Shown here one piece after another: positions 16,279-26,127 of a stretch of 64,000 bases of DNA (positions are counted from its first letter, which is position 1; every line of letters begins with the position of its first letter). Both the position numbers and the translations under genes were made by a program. The notes below the pieces were generated by a model. The model was given only the letters and a program-made list of their open reading frames with translations, made no database searches and was not told the DNA's origin. Origin of the DNA: Croceivirga sp. (lineage in GTDB: Bacteria; Bacteroidota; Bacteroidia; Flavobacteriales; Flavobacteriaceae); NCBI GenBank assembly GCA_028284285.1, contig JANQSA010000082.1, positions 1 through 64,000 on the forward strand, in the 5' to 3' direction.

Positions 16279-18329
16279 AAAAACTACTTTTTATGGCTTT
16301 CATCGTACTATGGGGTTGTAAACTATCCAAAGAAAACTCACAAGGTGAAAGCTTTTCTGAAAATGTCAATAAAGTAGGGGAACATATTACGGATGATAGT
16401 GAAACCATGCAATTCTTCAATAATGAGACCCAGCCCATAGAAACTCGTTTCCAGGCTTTTGAAACCGGTAGTGTACTCCCCAAAGGATGGATCTTAGAGA
16501 TGATGCAAAATGATTTGGAAAGCGGAATTGTGGGTGCACTGGATGAACTCTATCCGGGAATTAAAGCGGATGACTTGTATCATACCGCACGCCGGGGAGG
16601 AATGGAGGACATTCCTGAAATGGGAGATTTAGTACTAACCGGTCAGGCATGGGAAAAATCGATCCTATGGTGGAATGCCGAAACCATTGGCAATTGGTGG
16701 GATGGTTTTGTACGGCACGCCTTTTTAACCAAAAATGCGAAAGCCATGAAACAGGCACATGACATTGCCGATAATTTGTTGAATTCTCAGGACAAGGATG
16801 GTTACATCGGGATATACCAACCCAATCTTCGGTACCAGCATGAAGGCTCTAATGGAGAGTTGTGGGCACAAACCACAGCTTTCAGAACCCTGTTGGCCTA
16901 CTACGAATTCACAAATAATGAAAAAGTCCTAAATGCCGTAGAACGCGCTATGGGATTGACCATGGAACGCTACGGGGAAAACGGGAAACATCCTTTTTAC
17001 CTGAAAAATGCTTTTGGGGGTGTTACGCACGGTTTGATGTTAACCGATGTTTGTGAAACGCTCTACCGTATCACCAACAACACCAAGTATCAGGATTATG
17101 CCACCTATTTATACAAAGCATTTTCAACCTATGGTATCAACAGATCTTTTAATGATTTGCGCTACCCTTATTTAATAGAGAAAGATTCCCTTTTTGAGGG
17201 ACATGGCGTTCATACGTATGAGCATATTCGTTCTATGGTTAACGCTTATTGTCATACTGGGTATCCAGAATTGGAAGTCGCCTATAACAATATGCTTGCA
17301 AAACTGGCCTCCTGTATTTTACCCAGTGGAGCAGGTCATGGTGATGAGTGGATATTACAATTGAAAGCTGACCCAACGGAGACCGCAGCCGAGTATTGCG
17401 GCATGTTGGAACTACGAAATTCCTACGGAAGTTTACTGGAAAAAACCGGAAGTGTGCCATTTGCAGATGCGGCGGAAAAACTGACATACAATGGCATGCT
17501 CGGGGCCCGAAATCAGGACGGGACCGCCATTACCTATTCCAAACATGACAATTGCTATCGGTTAGATGGCAAGCATCACAAAGGAGAAACATCCACAGAA
17601 GAACCCCGATATAAATATTCGCCCACACATTCCGAGCCTGCGGTGTGTTGCGCGCCAAATTACGGCAGAAACCTTCCCTATTTTCTTGATCAAATGTATA
17701 TGAAAGCGGACGATGGTATCGCTGTCCTTATGTATGGACCTTCGGAACTGACGACACAGATAAATAGCACTACTGTTTCCATTGAACAACAAACCCACTA
17801 TCCCTGGACCAATGCAGTGACTTTTAGAATTAAAACTTCAAATCCCTTGAAATTCAGCTTAAAACTTCGAAAGCCGGAGTGGAGTGAAGCAGTAGATTTT
17901 GCTTTACCTACAGCAACGGCAAACCTTCAGGATAACTTCTATGTCATTACCAAAACATGGCAACCTGAGGAAACCTTTTCCATGACGTTTATCAATCCCA
18001 TTATCCCGCAAAAAGCAAATAATGATGAGGTGTACGTACAACAAGGTCCGTTAGTATTTGCCTATACCATTCCGCATACCGAGCAAACCATTAAAAGGTA
18101 TGGTACCTCCGTATTTAGAGACTACCACTGTCTTCCTGAAAATGAAGACCATAACAACTTGCTTATCCCTGAAGATTTTGATCTTGAAAGACCGAAAGAC
18201 AACGCATTAGCATTGAAAGGAAAGTTCTTTGATAGCTCAAAACAAAAAGAAGTCGCTGTTACACTAGTGCCAATGGGTAAAACCATTTTAAGACGTGTCA
18301 CATTTCCCCTAAAAAAAGCAGCCCAATGA
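16275..18329 (+). CDS. GH127-type beta-L-arabinofuranosidase-like lipoprotein
   Basis: A 684-residue lipoprotein (lipobox VLWGC, Cys15). The body matches the DUF1680/GH127 family: an (alpha/alpha)-barrel region with WNAETIGNWWDGFVRHA and WAQTTAFRTLLAYY, then beta domains. The zinc/cysteine active-site layout of the family is preserved, with Glu373 and Cys375 (EYC) and the Cys458-Cys459 pair (VCCAPN). In the characterised Bifidobacterium enzyme the corresponding Glu-Cys-Cys-Cys set holds Zn and one Cys is the nucleophile. It would release L-arabinofuranose, or a related sugar, at the cell surface or periplasm. Its start and end each overlap the neighbouring gene by four bases. Confidence 0.85.
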   Translation: MKKLLFMAFIVLWGCKLSKENSQGESFSENVNKVGEHITDDSETMQFFNNETQPIETRFQAFETGSVLPKGWILEMMQNDLESGIVGALDELYPGIKADDLYHTARRGGMEDIPEMGDLVLTGQAWEKSILWWNAETIGNWWDGFVRHAFLTKNAKAMKQAHDIADNLLNSQDKDGYIGIYQPNLRYQHEGSNGELWAQTTAFRTLLAYYEFTNNEKVLNAVERAMGLTMERYGENGKHPFYLKNAFGGVTHGLMLTDVCETLYRITNNTKYQDYATYLYKAFSTYGINRSFNDLRYPYLIEKDSLFEGHGVHTYEHIRSMVNAYCHTGYPELEVAYNNMLAKLASCILPSGAGHGDEWILQLKADPTETAAEYCGMLELRNSYGSLLEKTGSVPFADAAEKLTYNGMLGARNQDGTAITYSKHDNCYRLDGKHHKGETSTEEPRYKYSPTHSEPAVCCAPNYGRNLPYFLDQMYMKADDGIAVLMYGPSELTTQINSTTVSIEQQTHYPWTNAVTFRIKTSNPLKFSLKLRKPEWSEAVDFALPTATANLQDNFYVITKTWQPEETFSMTFINPIIPQKANNDEVYVQQGPLVFAYTIPHTEQTIKRYGTSVFRDYHCLPENEDHNNLLIPEDFDLERPKDNALALKGKFFDSSKQKEVAVTLVPMGKTILRRVTFPLKKAAQ

Positions 18330-19990
18330 GAAAGTTTACCAACTACCGTTTCGTTTTTATCCTTTTTGGAGTAGTCCTTTCCTGCAATACCTCCCAAAAA
18401 CAGGATGAACGTAAACCCATCACATCACCATCCGTTGAAGGACCTGTCAACTGGAATAATGAAATTATTTACCACGTCATGCAACGCAGTTTTTATGATA
18501 GCAGTGGAGATTTACACGGTGACCTTAATGGATTTACCCAAAAACTGGACTATCTGAAAGAACTGGGGGTTACCGCCATTTTATTTACCCCCCTGTACGA
18601 ATCCGGTTTCTATCACAACTATTTCCCTACGAATTACGAGAATATTGATCAGGAATACGGGACCAAAGAAGACTATCTAAACTTCGTTACTGCGGTACAT
18701 GAAAAGGGGCTTAAGTTTATTATGGACATGGAAACCCAATATGCACAAAGTGGAAATATTTGGTTTGACGATTCTTACCAAAATCCGGACTCGGAGTATT
18801 CGGACTTCATTTACTACGCTGACTCCCTAAATCAGCATCCGGAACAAATTTTTATGCCTCCCAAATCCCCCTTGCATGATTTTGTAGCATGGCCCGGCAA
18901 CAAATACAACATTGTTTTGCTCGATTTAAATCACCCGCGTGTTAAACAGTGGATGATCGATTTCTACAGTTATTGGGTAGATCCAAACCAAGATGGGGAT
19001 TTTAATGACGGGGTAGATGGCTTTAGAATTGATCATATCATGGACGACCTGGATTATAAAGGGATTTTTACCAATATGTACCAGGATTTTTGGCAACCCA
19101 TTTTTAAAGCGTGCAAAGAGATCAATCCAAATGTTTTTGTGTTAGGAGAACAGTCCAATTGGAATGAATACGGTGACCAGATGATCAGGCAAAGTGGTGC
19201 CGATGCCGCTTTTAGTTTTCCCCTTCGGTTTGCCATAGCCGGAGAAGAAGGGACACATGATATGTACAATGATCCTTCTTCAAATGGCGTTACCATGGAA
19301 TCCGGCCGAATTCATGCTGTAGTTTTAGAAAATCTCACAAAATTCAGTGATAGTACGTTCACGGTGAACTTTTTAGAGAATCACGATACAGATAGATGGG
19401 CTACCGTTGTAAATGGTAATGAAAACCAGAAACGAAGCGCTGCTATTTTAAACCTCCTTTTGCCGGGAGTCCCTTCAATTTACTATGGGCAAGAGCTGGG
19501 AGTCACCGGCCAAAAACACGAGTGGGGCAGTGATGCCAATCATATTCCGGTCCGTGAGGCTTTTCCATGGACCAGTAATTCCGAGGATCCCGGTAACGCC
19601 TTGTGGTACATAGAGGGCGGCGAAGTCTGGGAGGTTTCCTTTTGGAAGTCCGACGCAATTCATCAATTTAGTCTTGAGCATCAAAGGAAAGACCCAGGTT
19701 CCCTTTGGCAGCACTATAAAAAGCTTATCGAGCTTAGAACCCATTACGACAGCTTTAGATTAGGAGATTATTTGCCTTTATATGAAAATACGGAAGGGCT
19801 TATCGCCTTTCAACGGACGTATGGAAATGAAAAGGCTATTGTAATCATCAATACCGCGAATACCCCTCAAGAAGTCCCCATGGATAACGAAAAGTATATG
19901 AAAGTATATGGAGAGGGTATCGCAACTTCCAATACCACATTGCAATTGGCTCCCTATAGTTATTACATCGCGCTAAACCCACCCGATTGA
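18326..19990 (+). CDS. GH13-family alpha-amylase-like lipoprotein
   Basis: A 554-residue lipoprotein (lipobox VVLSC, Cys20). The TIM-barrel regions are recognisable: region II GFRIDH with nucleophile Asp236, region III VLGEQSN with acid/base Glu275, and region IV ENHDTDR with Asp354. Region I, usually D-x-x-x-N-H, reads D134-M-E-T-Q-Y, so the conserved Asn-His is replaced by Gln-Tyr. Specificity or activity may therefore be unusual. The C-terminal 90 residues are a beta domain. It would act on alpha-glucans or small alpha-glycosides outside the cytoplasm. It is the last gene of the operon and overlaps the GH127 gene by four bases. No SusCD pair is present. Confidence 0.85.
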   Translation: MRKFTNYRFVFILFGVVLSCNTSQKQDERKPITSPSVEGPVNWNNEIIYHVMQRSFYDSSGDLHGDLNGFTQKLDYLKELGVTAILFTPLYESGFYHNYFPTNYENIDQEYGTKEDYLNFVTAVHEKGLKFIMDMETQYAQSGNIWFDDSYQNPDSEYSDFIYYADSLNQHPEQIFMPPKSPLHDFVAWPGNKYNIVLLDLNHPRVKQWMIDFYSYWVDPNQDGDFNDGVDGFRIDHIMDDLDYKGIFTNMYQDFWQPIFKACKEINPNVFVLGEQSNWNEYGDQMIRQSGADAAFSFPLRFAIAGEEGTHDMYNDPSSNGVTMESGRIHAVVLENLTKFSDSTFTVNFLENHDTDRWATVVNGNENQKRSAAILNLLLPGVPSIYYGQELGVTGQKHEWGSDANHIPVREAFPWTSNSEDPGNALWYIEGGEVWEVSFWKSDAIHQFSLEHQRKDPGSLWQHYKKLIELRTHYDSFRLGDYLPLYENTEGLIAFQRTYGNEKAIVIINTANTPQEVPMDNEKYMKVYGEGIATSNTTLQLAPYSYYIALNPPD

Positions 19991-20058
19991 TCTTTATTTC
20001 AGCTTTTTATTCAGTTGGGTTTGAAACTTGCAGCTTTCCCAAACAAAGCCATTACACT

Positions 20059-21483
20059 TCAAACCCGTTCCCCTGCCTTTTTTACTTTTTTCCCGGCCAA
20101 GTTGCCTAAGGCATCGTAAGCCGCATACTTATAAAGGCTGTGTAAGGTGGGATAGTTGAACACCGTGGAAATAATTTGATCCACGCTTTTATTGTCCCGT
20201 ACCAGTTCCATACCGTAATGGATCAATTCTGTGGCAGAATGGCCAATGATATGTACGCCCAAGATCTGTTTGGTATTTTTATCCAGGATGAGTTTTAAAA
20301 ACCCATTGTCCGCATCCCCCAGGATCATTCCCCGTGCGGTATCCCGGTAAAAACTTAGCCCGATCTCGTATTCCACCCCCTGTTCTTTAGCCTGCTCCTC
20401 GGTTATCCCTACCATGCTTACTTCGGGGACGGTGTAAATACCATAGGGAAAAGTGTCTGCCAAAGCATGCAGGTCCCCGGTATCAAACATATGGGTAATG
20501 GCCACCCGCCCCTGTTCCATGCTGGTACTGGCCAGGGCGGGAAAACCAATGACATCTCCTACGGCATAGATATGCGGCAGATTGGTTTGATATTTCTCGT
20601 TTACCACCACAGTTTCTCGCTTTCCGGTCTCTACCCCTATCTTTTCAAGGTTTAAGCCTTTGATGCTACCACTGCGCCCGGCAGCAAAAAGGAACATATC
20701 CACATTTAGGGTCTCCCCTGTTTTTAGTTTCAATTTAAGGTTTTCGCCCTCATCCTCCGGCAATTCAAAATCTACCACAGAATTGTTAAACAATATCTTG
20801 ATCCCGTTTTTGTCCATCTGCTCCACCAGGGCTTCTGAAATGCCATTATCCAGAAACCCTAAAATCTTATCCCTGTCATTAACCAAAAACGTTTTCACTC
20901 CCATAGCTCCGAAAATAGTGGAGTATTCGCAACCGATAACCCCTGCTCCCAATACACAGATGGACTTGGGAAATTTGGTGATCTGTAAAATGGAGTCCGA
21001 ATCATGTACACGATGGTCCTCAAACGGGATATTGGGGGGATGGTAGGGATACGAGCCTGTGGCAATTAAAATATAATCGCCTTCAATGGTCTGTTCCAAC
21101 GCACCCTGTATTTTCACCTGATGCGGACTAATAAGACTGGCAAATCCTTTAAAAATGGAAATTCCATGATTTTCCAGGTTGTGCGCCACTACTTTATTCT
21201 TGTGGTTGGTTACCAAACGCTTGCGGTAGAGAAAGTCATTTACTCCGGTTTTCCGCCCTATTTTTTTATCGATACCAAACACTCCTTTTTGATAGATACC
21301 GGAAAGGTATAAGGCGGTTTCCTTTAATGTTTTTGACGGCAAAGTACCGGTTTGTACCCCAGCCCCGCCATATTCTTCTTCTTTTTCTACCAGAGCTACC
21401 TCATATCCAAAATAGGCCGCTTTTACCGCAGCCTTTTCCCCGGCAGGGCCAGAACCAATTACGATCAAGTCAAATTTTTTCAT
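20059..21483 (-). CDS. sthA: soluble NAD(P)+ transhydrogenase
   Basis: A flavoprotein of 474 residues of the pyridine nucleotide-disulfide oxidoreductase family. The FAD motif GSGPAGEKAA lies at residues 10-19, the NAD(P) motif GAGVIGCEYS near residue 180, the second FAD motif YAVGDVIGFP near residue 310 and the dimerisation domain at 345-465. The redox CxxxxC disulfide of related reductases is missing (GGAGVQTGTLPSK), as in SthA. It would move hydride between NADPH and NAD+ in the cytoplasm. It lies immediately downstream of the cyclase gene in the same direction (38 bp) and may be co-transcribed. Confidence 0.86.
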   Translation of the reverse strand: MKKFDLIVIGSGPAGEKAAVKAAYFGYEVALVEKEEEYGGAGVQTGTLPSKTLKETALYLSGIYQKGVFGIDKKIGRKTGVNDFLYRKRLVTNHKNKVVAHNLENHGISIFKGFASLISPHQVKIQGALEQTIEGDYILIATGSYPYHPPNIPFEDHRVHDSDSILQITKFPKSICVLGAGVIGCEYSTIFGAMGVKTFLVNDRDKILGFLDNGISEALVEQMDKNGIKILFNNSVVDFELPEDEGENLKLKLKTGETLNVDMFLFAAGRSGSIKGLNLEKIGVETGKRETVVVNEKYQTNLPHIYAVGDVIGFPALASTSMEQGRVAITHMFDTGDLHALADTFPYGIYTVPEVSMVGITEEQAKEQGVEYEIGLSFYRDTARGMILGDADNGFLKLILDKNTKQILGVHIIGHSATELIHYGMELVRDNKSVDQIISTVFNYPTLHSLYKYAAYDALGNLAGKKVKKAGERV

Positions 21484-21521
21484 GCTATGTTCGTTTTAGT
21501 CATTTTGAAATGACGGATCAT

Positions 21522-23489
21522 TTATTTTGTAGCCATTTCGGTTATCTCATTCCAACGCTCCATTTTATGTTCCAGATAATTGGTACAGCGCTCCGCAAAG
21601 ATGCTTATCGCTTTATCCTCCGGATGCTTCTTGTTTAGTTCTGAAAACAACTGTCCCGCCGCTTGTACTTTTCTATTCCGGATAAGTGCTATCCCCTTTT
21701 TATAGTCTTCCAGATAGGATAGTTTTTCGCTTTCCCTGGGCGACAAGAACTCGTACACTTCTACCGATTTTGATTTTCCCTTTACCTGTACTTTATCTAA
21801 AAAACGATAGTGAAATGCATTCTTTCCCACTTCCAAAAGCGTGGCTTCCGTTGCGATAACTTTCGCACCGTAATACTTGGATAATCCCTCAATTCGTGAG
21901 GCAGTGTTCACTGCATCGGAAACCACTGTGGTTTCCAGTCGATTGCTATGCCCTATAGTGCCCAGGATCATATGTCCGGTATGAATTCCGGTACCGATCC
22001 GCACCCGGTGCTTACCCTTCTCTTTTTGAACGGTGTTGAATTCTTCCAAAAAGTCTTCAAATTCAAATACGGTAGTGATAGCTGCCCCGGCATCATCCGG
22101 GAACAGTGCCATTACCGAATCCCCGATAAACTTGTCTATAAATCCACCATTTTTTTGGATAATAGGAACAATCCCGGCCAGGTAGGTATTAATAAATTCG
22201 AAATTTTCCTCCGGATTCAAGGCTTCGGAGATCTTGGTAAACTCTCGGATATCCGTAAACACCACGGTCATATGACGTTCTACATGATCCCCCAACTCAA
22301 TGTCCACGATGCTTTTTTTTCCAAGATTGTCCAGAAATTCATCAGGGACAAAACGGCTATTGGCCTCACTCAAACGATACAGACGTTGATTGGCTTGCGC
22401 CAGTTCAGCGGTTCGTTCGTCTACTTTTTCCTTGAAGAATCTTAGTCGATTGATCACCTCATCCTTCAAATGAGAAAAATTTTGGGTTAAGCTTCCAATT
22501 TCGTCTTTGGTCTTAACTACCGGATGTTCACTTTCCAGGGTAAAATTACTGTCTACAAAACGCGTGATATGTTCTGTGAGTTCGGTTAGGGGCCTGGTAA
22601 TTCGCCTGGCCATAAATGCACTTAGAAAGATCCCAAAAGCCAGCAGGGCTATTCCGATGACAGTAAACCATAGGGTCAAATGCCGGTATTCCCGTTTGGC
22701 CCAATCCCTGGTTTGGTTCACTATCTCATTAAAGCCCGCTTCGGAAGCTACTATCCTGGTATCCAGAAGTTGTTTAAGGCCCGAATTGTCCTTACTACCA
22801 ATTAACCGGTCCAAAGCCACCATTTGTTGGAACTTGGTTTCATAACTATCCAGATGAAACAAAATACTATCTCTTCGTGCACTATCCAGGTAAATCGCTT
22901 GGGTTATTTTTTGGCGTAGTAATCCCACCAGATCCGTAAGCTTTGCCACATATTCGGGTTCATTTCTAATGATATAGTCTTTTTCATGACGCCGTAGTGA
23001 AAGGACATTCTGAGTTGGGATCTCATCAATTTGTTCCAGCCAATGCACGTGTTCCCGCATGGCTCCTTCCAAACTGTAATCCTTATAACCCCGCTCTTTT
23101 ACTTTTTGTGTCAAAAACAAAAACAGGGAATCTATCTTTTTGATCTCCATCCTTAAGGTGGCAATGCTATCCCGTATTTGTGATCTTGATCGTGCTTCAA
23201 TACTGTTGATCAGGGAAAGTGTACTGTCCATTTCCAGCTGATACTCCTCCAGATACCGACTATTGCCTGTTTCAAAATACCGGGGGTTCTTGGTGGTATA
23301 ACTGAAAAAATACTGTTGGGATTCCACACTCTTTAAAAGCTGAATATAGGCCTGTTCAATGATCTCCGTTTCTTCCTGAATCGCCTCGCGTTTGTTAAGG
23401 TAAAGGATGGAAAGTACAATAATCATCAAACTGAAGCTGATGAACACCAAAAACCAAAACAACAACCGATGCCGAAACGTTTTGAACAT
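21522..23489 (-). CDS. membrane-bound adenylate/guanylate cyclase with HAMP domain
   Basis: About 655 residues. TM1 lies near residues 7-27, a helical extracytoplasmic sensor follows to about residue 265, TM2 is near 270-290 (FTVIGIALLAFGIFLSAFMA) and then a HAMP domain. A short coiled coil (ERTAELAQANQRLYRLSEAN) leads to a class III cyclase domain at about 400-580, with metal-binding Asp in VVFTDIREFT and FIGDSVMALF. The product (cAMP or cGMP) cannot be told from sequence alone. The ATG at 23489 is preferred to the TTG at 23498. Sensor ligand unknown. Confidence 0.87.
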   Translation of the reverse strand: MFKTFRHRLLFWFLVFISFSLMIIVLSILYLNKREAIQEETEIIEQAYIQLLKSVESQQYFFSYTTKNPRYFETGNSRYLEEYQLEMDSTLSLINSIEARSRSQIRDSIATLRMEIKKIDSLFLFLTQKVKERGYKDYSLEGAMREHVHWLEQIDEIPTQNVLSLRRHEKDYIIRNEPEYVAKLTDLVGLLRQKITQAIYLDSARRDSILFHLDSYETKFQQMVALDRLIGSKDNSGLKQLLDTRIVASEAGFNEIVNQTRDWAKREYRHLTLWFTVIGIALLAFGIFLSAFMARRITRPLTELTEHITRFVDSNFTLESEHPVVKTKDEIGSLTQNFSHLKDEVINRLRFFKEKVDERTAELAQANQRLYRLSEANSRFVPDEFLDNLGKKSIVDIELGDHVERHMTVVFTDIREFTKISEALNPEENFEFINTYLAGIVPIIQKNGGFIDKFIGDSVMALFPDDAGAAITTVFEFEDFLEEFNTVQKEKGKHRVRIGTGIHTGHMILGTIGHSNRLETTVVSDAVNTASRIEGLSKYYGAKVIATEATLLEVGKNAFHYRFLDKVQVKGKSKSVEVYEFLSPRESEKLSYLEDYKKGIALIRNRKVQAAGQLFSELNKKHPEDKAISIFAERCTNYLEHKMERWNEITEMATK

Positions 23490-23594
23490 GCAATACAATA
23501 TACACCAAAAGAAAGGTATCGTTTCTTTTGCTGGAGTAGGTTAAGACTGTATTAACAAATTCCATTTACCAATGATAATTCCTATATTCAACTT

Positions 23595-23945
23595 ATGGAG
23601 TTTATAGTGGTCCTGGTGGGGCACTGGATAGGAGATTATCTCTTGCAAACCACCAACATGGCAACGCAAAAAAGTAGTAACCTCAAATGGTTGTTACTCC
23701 ACGCCTTAGCCTATACCATAGTACTACTGGTGACGGGTAATTTTGTATTTTCCTGGCAGGTGGCCCTGGGGTACGCCATTTTTAACGGCGCCCTGCACCT
23801 GATCACAGATTTTTTTACAAGTAAGTTGGCCAAAAAATATCTGGACAGCCCAAGAGTTTATTATCCGATATTGGGCCTTGACCAGCTCATACACCTGGTT
23901 TGTTTGTACTGGACCTATATGAATGCGGATATTTTAGCCCTTTAG
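23595..23945 (+). CDS. DUF3307 membrane protein
   Basis: A 116-residue hydrophobic protein with about three membrane segments. It carries the family signature HWIGDYLLQT near the N-terminus and a second LHLITDFFTSK block. The DUF3307 family is widespread in bacteria and phages, with no established biochemical role. It is divergent from the cyclase gene, and its 3' end overlaps the convergent gldC by 12 bp. Confidence 0.78.
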   Translation: MEFIVVLVGHWIGDYLLQTTNMATQKSSNLKWLLLHALAYTIVLLVTGNFVFSWQVALGYAIFNGALHLITDFFTSKLAKKYLDSPRVYYPILGLDQLIHLVCLYWTYMNADILAL

Positions 23946-24269
23946 GTCCAACTTCTCCGCAAAGTATTCGCAAAAATCCTTCATGGTGGCCGTCATTTTC
24001 TCGTCCTGGGTAGCACGCATAAAGGTGTCCGCCATAGTGACCAAAGTTTGATGAAAGAAGATTTTCATTTCTTCCACCGGCATGTCCTTGGTCCAGAGAT
24101 CAATTTTTAGGGATTCCTTGTTTTTGCTGTCCCAAACGGACAGAAGCATTGCCTTGGCGGCTTCGTTGTCTATCCCACCGTCCTGGGCAGACCAGGTCAA
24201 TTCTTCCGGTACCCGGTTCTCATCCAATCCAACCTTTAATCGTATTTCAGAGGTATGTGTTACAGCCAT
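23934..24269 (-). CDS. gldC: gliding motility protein GldC
   Basis: A 111-residue cytoplasmic protein matching GldC of Flavobacteriia: TSEIRLKVGLDENRVPE at the N-terminus and FCEYFAEKLDLKG at the end. GldC is known to support gliding and may stabilise GldB; its activity is unclear. It follows gldB with a TAATG stop/start overlap, the usual gldB-gldC order. This supports the presence of type IX secretion and gliding machinery in the organism. Confidence 0.9.
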   Translation of the reverse strand: MAVTHTSEIRLKVGLDENRVPEELTWSAQDGGIDNEAAKAMLLSVWDSKNKESLKIDLWTKDMPVEEMKIFFHQTLVTMADTFMRATQDEKMTATMKDFCEYFAEKLDLKG

Positions 24270-25237
24270 TATTTTTGTGGTTTATAGTTAGCGCCTTTAA
24301 AGATTTCATCGGCAGGCATTTTCAACAAGGTGGCTAGTGGGGTCTCGGGATGCTTCTCCATAAATGCCCTTACGATTTGCCAGCCCATATAGCGCCCCAG
24401 TCTTCCCGGGGATTCGCTGTCTAATTCCAGGCGGAACTTGGAAAAGGGAGCAGGATCTAAAAAACGCCGATCCAACTCAGTATCCGTACTGTACAGCAAT
24501 TCCTGTTCTATGAAATAGCGCCAAATCTGTTCTTCGTTGGTTAAGGCCCACTCCAATTCTTCAGGTTCATAGACTATTTTTTCAGCATCTGTGGCGGACG
24601 GAATTAGTCTGTCTTTGAGATACAACTCTTTGCCATAGTACACCATTCTGGAGAGAAAAGACCTATTTCGGGGATAGCGGTTCATTCTTTTGGCAAAAGC
24701 ACCGGCAACATCGGAAGTTAAAAATCTCTTGTCCAGACCTTTTGAAATATATCTAGAAACCCCACGATAAAAATGGTGGTCTCTTCCCAAATAGTTATCC
24801 AATCCCAGAAGCAGTAGAGAATCTGTGAGTATCACCCGATTATGGTACTGCACCTCGGTAGTCAAGGTAACTACTCTTGGGATCGTGTAATCCGGAAAAT
24901 AATAGCGAATGTGTTGGAAAAGGGCGGTAAGCTCCGTTTCCTGGGGGGAAAACTCCCCAAAGGTTTTATCCACTTCAGAAAATAACTCCTGTTGAATAGT
25001 ATCGTTGAGCTTAGCTATCCATACGCTATCCGAAAATTGTTCCGGAAACAGATAAGGATATTGGGTTTTTAATCTGGGTATGTCCCCGGGACCCGCTGTG
25101 GCAAACTCGCGATCAAAACGTGCCACTTCTAAAACTACGGGGACTTTGGCAATTTCGGCTTCTCTCTTATCCTCTTTTTTACAGGAAATCAAAAAAGTAA
25201 ATACCAGTATTGGAAAGTATTTGGAGATCAACTTCAT
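24269..25237 (-). CDS. gldB: gliding motility lipoprotein GldB
   Basis: A lipoprotein of 322 residues from the ATG at 25237 (MKLISKYFPILVFTFLISC, acylated Cys near residue 19). A longer frame to 25330 lacks a signal peptide at its start and would run through the promoter. The core EVARFDREF, LFPEQFSDS and GLDNYLGRDH motifs match GldB, which is required for gliding and for normal envelope function. A TACCTTTG -7 element lies 34 bp upstream. The gene runs directly into gldC. Confidence 0.9.
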   Translation of the reverse strand: MKLISKYFPILVFTFLISCKKEDKREAEIAKVPVVLEVARFDREFATAGPGDIPRLKTQYPYLFPEQFSDSVWIAKLNDTIQQELFSEVDKTFGEFSPQETELTALFQHIRYYFPDYTIPRVVTLTTEVQYHNRVILTDSLLLLGLDNYLGRDHHFYRGVSRYISKGLDKRFLTSDVAGAFAKRMNRYPRNRSFLSRMVYYGKELYLKDRLIPSATDAEKIVYEPEELEWALTNEEQIWRYFIEQELLYSTDTELDRRFLDPAPFSKFRLELDSESPGRLGRYMGWQIVRAFMEKHPETPLATLLKMPADEIFKGANYKPQK

Positions 25238-25270
25238 TTTTAATACCCCAGCGTTTAAATTTACAAGGTG

Positions 25271-25278
25271 CAAAGGTA
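25271..25278 (-). promoter_or_regulatory. -7 promoter element of gldB-gldC
   Basis: TACCTTTG on the - strand exactly fits the Bacteroidota TAnnTTTG -7 consensus, 34 bp upstream of the gldB start. No clear TTG is seen at -33. Confidence 0.55.
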
Positions 25279-25303
25279 ATTTTTTGAAGATAATTAGAAC
25301 ACT

Positions 25304-26101
25304 ATGCAAACAGAAAAGGTCATAGAACACATTGTTAACTGGTTAAAGCATTATGCCGAAAATGCGCAAATTAAAGGCTTTGTAATAGGGGTTTCCGGAG
25401 GAATTGATTCTGCTGTAACCTCTACTCTGTGCGCGAAGACCGGGTTAGAGGTGCTGTGTGTGGAAATGCCTATACATCAAGGTAGTAATCAGGTAACCCG
25501 GGCCGACCGGCATATCGATTGGTTAATGGAACATTTTTCGAATGTAAAAAGACAACCCGTTAATCTCACTCCAATTTTTGACAGCCTTCTAAATGCCTTG
25601 CCCAAAGTGAAAAATGAAGAAGAGCGTTTTATGGCTTTGGCTAACACCCGGGCCAGGTTAAGAATGACCACTTTGTATTACTTTGCCGCCCTGAAAGGTT
25701 ATCTGGTCGCAGGAACAGGAAATAAAGTAGAGGATTTTGGTGTTGGTTTTTACACCAAATACGGTGATGGTGGGGTGGATCTGAGCCCTATTGCCGACTT
25801 ACTTAAAACCGAGGTTTATGAGATTGGCAAGGTGTTGGGTATACACCGGGACATTATGGAGGCTCCTCCTACCGATGGCCTATGGGGCGACAATCGAACG
25901 GATGAAGACCAGATTGGGGCAAGCTATCCTGAACTGGAGTGGGCGATGAAAATGGATGCTGAAGGAAAAACGGAAAATCACTTTTCAGGAAGGGAGAAGG
26001 AAGTATTTACTATCTACAAAACCCTAAATACAGCCAATAAGCATAAGATGATTCCTATACCGGTTTGTGAAATTCCTGATTCCCTAAAAACTGCATCTTA
26101 A
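25304..26101 (+). CDS. nadE: NH3-dependent NAD+ synthetase
   Basis: A 265-residue enzyme that amidates deamido-NAD+ with ATP and ammonia, the last step of NAD biosynthesis, in the cytoplasm. The ATP-pyrophosphatase P-loop is GVSGGIDSAV near residue 29. Further family motifs are GTGNKVEDFGVGFYTKYGDGG and the PPTDGLW loop. No glutaminase domain is fused, so it uses free ammonia or a separate donor. It is divergent from gldB, with 66 bp between the starts. Confidence 0.92.
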   Translation: MQTEKVIEHIVNWLKHYAENAQIKGFVIGVSGGIDSAVTSTLCAKTGLEVLCVEMPIHQGSNQVTRADRHIDWLMEHFSNVKRQPVNLTPIFDSLLNALPKVKNEEERFMALANTRARLRMTTLYYFAALKGYLVAGTGNKVEDFGVGFYTKYGDGGVDLSPIADLLKTEVYEIGKVLGIHRDIMEAPPTDGLWGDNRTDEDQIGASYPELEWAMKMDAEGKTENHFSGREKEVFTIYKTLNTANKHKMIPIPVCEIPDSLKTAS

Positions 26102-26127
26102 CCCAAAGAATTGCATTTAAAACGAAT

